Assembly (NCBI GenBank): GCA_937877575.1
Contig: CALFIZ010000011.1
Location: forward strand, 1-8,991
From: an uncultured Marinilabiliales bacterium
Lineage (GTDB): Bacteria > Bacteroidota > Bacteroidia > Bacteroidales > BM520
Direction: 5' to 3'
DNA: 8,991 bases
In this document: positions 6,395-8,991 of the stretch, one piece after another
How the letters are laid out: every line of letters starts with the position of its first letter
How positions within the stretch are numbered: position 1 is the first letter of the stretch
Notes under the pieces: model-generated
The model's input: the letters and a program-made list of their open reading frames with translations, nothing else
What the model was told of the DNA's origin: nothing
Database searches by the model: none
Program-made: the position numbers and the translations under genes

Positions 6395-7114
6395 ATGGTT
6401 GTTGATTTATTCGTTCCATGCTATATTGACCAGTTATATCCACAGACTGCCTTCAATGCAATAAAGGTTCTTAAAAAATGCGGTGTGGAAGTTAATTATA
6501 ATTCACAGCAGACATGCTGTGGCAAGATAGCCTTTGAATCAGGCTTCAGAACAGAAGCCGAGGAGCTTGGTGAGAAATTCCTCAACGAATTCAGCGGTGA
6601 TAATCCGATTGTAGGTCTTTCAGTTTCATGTGTCGCCTACATTCAGAAAAGATATAAGAATCTATTTTACAATACTGGTAATCACCCGCGTTATCAAGCA
6701 GTCGAGAAAAACATTTTCTGCATCGAGGATTTTCTCGTCAACAAATTGAATGTCACTGATTTCGGTGCAACATTCGAGAAAAAAGCAGTTTATCATGATT
6801 CATGCAGTTCCTTGAACCTTTATAACAAAAGACTATACGATGAGCCTCGCAAGCTTCTGAAAAATGTTTGCGGACTTGACCTTGTGGAGACAAAGAAAGG
6901 TTCATGTTCAGGCAGCGGTGATTTGTTCTCGGTGAAATACAGTTCCGTATCTGCGGCAATGATTGAGACTGAGGTTAATGCTGCACTTGACTGCGATGCA
7001 AGCACCATCATCGTTTCTGACAGCGGCTGCATGATGAATCTTGAAGGTTACATCAGAAAAAACAATCTGCCTCTTGCCGTTGTCCATCTGATTGACGTGA
7101 TCTCCTCCTTCTAA
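6395..7114 (+). CDS. LutA/YkgE/HdrD-like cysteine-rich (CCG) iron-sulfur protein, variant second motif
   Basis: This 239-residue protein belongs to the family of LutA and the cysteine-rich subunits of heterodisulfide reductase and glycolate oxidase (GlcF), which bind a cubane-type or unusual Fe-S cluster through two CCG modules and take part in electron transfer, for example in lactate oxidation. Seen: LFVPCYID with C9, QTCCGKIAFESGF (C41, C42), SVSC (C79), YHDSC (C137), then SCSGSGDLFSVKYSSVS (C171) and SDSGCMMNLEG (C212). In LutA the second module normally reads CCGFGG; here it is CSGSGD, so one ligand cysteine is replaced by S172. No lutB or lutC partner lies beside it; aroA precedes by 12 bp and tex follows by 16 bp. 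An A-rich leader (AAATTGAAAATAAA) precedes the ATG. The family is clear, but the substrate and redox partner are unknown and a lactate role should not be assumed. Confidence 0.85.
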   Translation: MVVDLFVPCYIDQLYPQTAFNAIKVLKKCGVEVNYNSQQTCCGKIAFESGFRTEAEELGEKFLNEFSGDNPIVGLSVSCVAYIQKRYKNLFYNTGNHPRYQAVEKNIFCIEDFLVNKLNVTDFGATFEKKAVYHDSCSSLNLYNKRLYDEPRKLLKNVCGLDLVETKKGSCSGSGDLFSVKYSSVSAAMIETEVNAALDCDASTIIVSDSGCMMNLEGYIRKNNLPLAVVHLIDVISSF

Positions 7115-7130
7115 CACTTTTTTTTATTAC

Positions 7131-8991
7131 ATGACAGACGAAGTAATTTTTCAGAGGATTGCCAAAGAAATGGGCATCAGTTTTGTTCAGGTTAGCAATA
7201 TCTGCCATTTGCTTGACAATGGTGACACAATACCCTTCATTGCACGGTACAGAAAAGAAGCCACAGGCAGTCTTGATGAGGTGGCCATTGAAAGTATCAG
7301 GGACATGCGTCAGAAGATGCTCGATGTTGAGAAACGCAGGACTTTCATACTCAACACATTGGAGGAAGAAAACGTCATCACCGACGAACTCCGGCTGAAA
7401 ATAGAGAATGCCGAGACGTTAGTGGAACTTGAGGACTTGTATCTTCCCTACAAACCCAAAAGAAAAACAAGAGCTTCAATTGCCAAAGAAAAAGGACTTG
7501 AACCTCTTGCAGACATAATTCTGCGTCAGCAAAACATTGATGTCAATTCAAAGGCCGAACAATTTATCAGCGAAGAAAAAGGCGTTGCTTCTGTCGAGGA
7601 CGCAATTCACGGGGCTTCCGACATTATTGCTGAAAGAATAAACGAAGATGCCAACACACGTTCCAAAATACGCAATCTGTTCAACAGAAAAGCGCATATC
7701 GTTACAAAAGTGGCAAAAGGAATGGAAGAAGAAGGCAACACATACAGACAATATTTCGATTATGACGAACCTTTAACAAAAGCTCCTTCACACAGAATCT
7801 TAGCCGTTTTCAGAGGCGAGAACGAGAAAATACTCAAACTCAAAATCCGTCCAGATGAAGACGAAGCCATGAGTATCCTTGACAGGATTTATGTGCGTGG
7901 CAACAATGAATCGTCCAAAATCGTCATGAAATCCGCCGAAGACTCTTATGACAGGTTGCTTGCCCCGTCAATTGAGACGGAAATCAGAGCTGTTGCCAAG
8001 GAAAAAGCTGACAAGACTGCAATTGCAGTGTTTGCCGACAATCTGCGCCAGCTGCTGATGTCTCCCCCGCTTCACGGCAAGAACGTGCTCGCAATAGACC
8101 CGGGCTTCCGCACAGGCTGCAAAGTCACGGTGCTGAACAAAAACGGAAAACTGCTTCACAATGACACCATATACCCTCATCCACCGGAACCGAGGATTCC
8201 TGAGTCAATCAACAAAATACTCAATATGGTGGAGATGTATGATATAGATGCAATCGCTATCGGAAACGGCACAGCCGGAAGGGAAACTGAAAATTTTATT
8301 AAAAGAATCCGTTTCCCTAAAGATATCATGGCTGTCATGGTCAATGAAAGCGGAGCATCAGTTTATAGTGCGTCGAAGATTGCGAGAGAAGAATTCCCGG
8401 AGTATGATGTTACAGTAAGGGGCTCAGTGTCAATAGGAAGACGTCTTATTGACCCGTTGGCTGAGCTTGTGAAAATAGACCCCAAGTCAATCGGCGTGGG
8501 TCAGTACCAGCACGATGTCAATCAGACTGAGCTCCAAAAATGCCTTCAATCCGTGGTTGACAGCTGTGTTAATGCCGTCGGCGTTGATGTCAACACCGCC
8601 TCCAAGGAACTTTTGGTTCATATTTCAGGGCTCGGTCCTGTCCTTGCACAAAACATTATAGATTACCGCAATGAAAACGGTGACTTCCAGTCGAGAAATG
8701 ACCTCAAGAAAGTGAAACGTTTCGGTGAAAAGGCTTTTGAACAGTCGGCAGGTTTCCTGCGTATCAGCGGTGGAGCCAATCCGTTGGATAACAGCGCGGT
8801 ACATCCTGAATCATATCATATAGTCGAAGAAATGGCATCTGACATGGGATGTGATGTTTCAGAACTCATCTCCAATAAGGAACTCATTAATAAAATCAAT
8901 ATAAGGGCTGTCCGCCAACCACCAACAGCTGGCCATCCGCTTACATTGCTTAATACAGACCAAATTGTATCAGACAGTCTCAATCCTAAAA
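7131..8991 (+). CDS. tex: Tex family transcription accessory / RNA-binding protein, 3' end beyond window
   Basis: Tex is a cytoplasmic nucleic-acid-binding protein related to eukaryotic Spt6, linked to transcription and stress tolerance. The frame from the ATG at 7131 is open for 620 codons to the window end with no stop. The N-terminal Tex domain carries the signature IPFIARYRKEATGSLDEVAI (about 34-53), followed by LEDLYLPYKPKRKTRA. The YqgF/RNase H-like domain begins at AIDPGFRTGCKV (D323) and includes IAIGNGTAGRET and VNESGASVYSASKIA. The RRLIDPLAELVKIDPKSIGVGQYQHDV region follows. Two helix-hairpin-helix motifs appear as ISGLGPVLAQNI (from 498) and VKRFGEKAFEQSAGFLRI (around 531). Family members have about 710-780 residues, so roughly 100-150 residues, including the C-terminal S1 RNA-binding domain, should lie off the window. 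The start gives the usual N-terminus and follows a 16-bp spacer with eight T's. Confidence 0.95.
   Translation, partial: MTDEVIFQRIAKEMGISFVQVSNICHLLDNGDTIPFIARYRKEATGSLDEVAIESIRDMRQKMLDVEKRRTFILNTLEEENVITDELRLKIENAETLVELEDLYLPYKPKRKTRASIAKEKGLEPLADIILRQQNIDVNSKAEQFISEEKGVASVEDAIHGASDIIAERINEDANTRSKIRNLFNRKAHIVTKVAKGMEEEGNTYRQYFDYDEPLTKAPSHRILAVFRGENEKILKLKIRPDEDEAMSILDRIYVRGNNESSKIVMKSAEDSYDRLLAPSIETEIRAVAKEKADKTAIAVFADNLRQLLMSPPLHGKNVLAIDPGFRTGCKVTVLNKNGKLLHNDTIYPHPPEPRIPESINKILNMVEMYDIDAIAIGNGTAGRETENFIKRIRFPKDIMAVMVNESGASVYSASKIAREEFPEYDVTVRGSVSIGRRLIDPLAELVKIDPKSIGVGQYQHDVNQTELQKCLQSVVDSCVNAVGVDVNTASKELLVHISGLGPVLAQNIIDYRNENGDFQSRNDLKKVKRFGEKAFEQSAGFLRISGGANPLDNSAVHPESYHIVEEMASDMGCDVSELISNKELINKINIRAVRQPPTAGHPLTLLNTDQIVSDSLNPK

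Noticed and set aside
7118..7125. Run of eight T's after the LutA-like stop as an intrinsic terminator
   Set aside because: No stem-loop is visible just upstream (the bases before it are a pyrimidine-rich coding end), and tex starts only 6 bp after the run.
8016..8029. Perfect 14-bp palindrome ACTGCAATTGCAGT in tex
   Set aside because: A palindrome of this length is expected about 0.5 times by chance in 9 kb, and it lies in ordinary conserved coding sequence.
7131..8991. Tex lacking its S1 domain as a true truncation
   Set aside because: The reading frame is still open at the last base, so the missing end is caused by the window boundary.

Overview
The window looks like chromosomal DNA from a member of Bacteroidota, most likely an uncultured Bacteroidales-type lineage with a type IX secretion system (T9SS). 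The evidence is a secreted Omp28-like protein ending in a T9SS C-terminal sorting domain, the T9SS regulator PorX, A/T-rich leaders without Shine-Dalgarno sequences before the genes, and Bacteroidetes-like versions of AroA and the LutA-like protein. Base composition is moderate and similar across the genes. No rRNA, tRNA, CRISPR array, transposase or phage gene was recognised.

Left edge (1-2076). Bases 1-209 on the minus strand encode an internal piece of the glutaminase domain of NAD+ synthetase (NadE). The piece lacks the NadE N-terminus and runs off the window. At about 195-213 it meets, head to head, a plus-strand Omp28-like gene that lacks the start of its signal peptide. The open frame running from an ATG at 31 through this point is therefore a chimera: its first ~59 codons are antisense nadE. 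The two sequences share a few bases at the join. Either a deletion removed the 5' ends of two divergent genes, or the assembly is misjoined.

Middle and right (2144-8991). Six plus-strand genes are packed tightly: porX, tsaE, aroB, aroA, a LutA/HdrD-like cysteine-rich protein, and tex (cut by the window end). Spacings are 5 bp, a 4-bp overlap, 5 bp, 12 bp and 16 bp, so an operon is likely. It mixes T9SS signalling, tRNA t6A modification (TsaE), two shikimate-pathway steps (AroB and AroA) and an RNA-binding transcription accessory factor.

The most unusual points are the nadE/omp28 junction, an AroA that starts only six residues before its substrate-binding Lys, a T-rich stop region between aroB and aroA where a -1 slip would fuse the two proteins, a LutA-like protein whose second CCG motif has lost a cysteine, and a perfect 10-bp inverted repeat early in porX. 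I see no convincing new multi-gene system; the enzymes and regulators are largely recognisable families.
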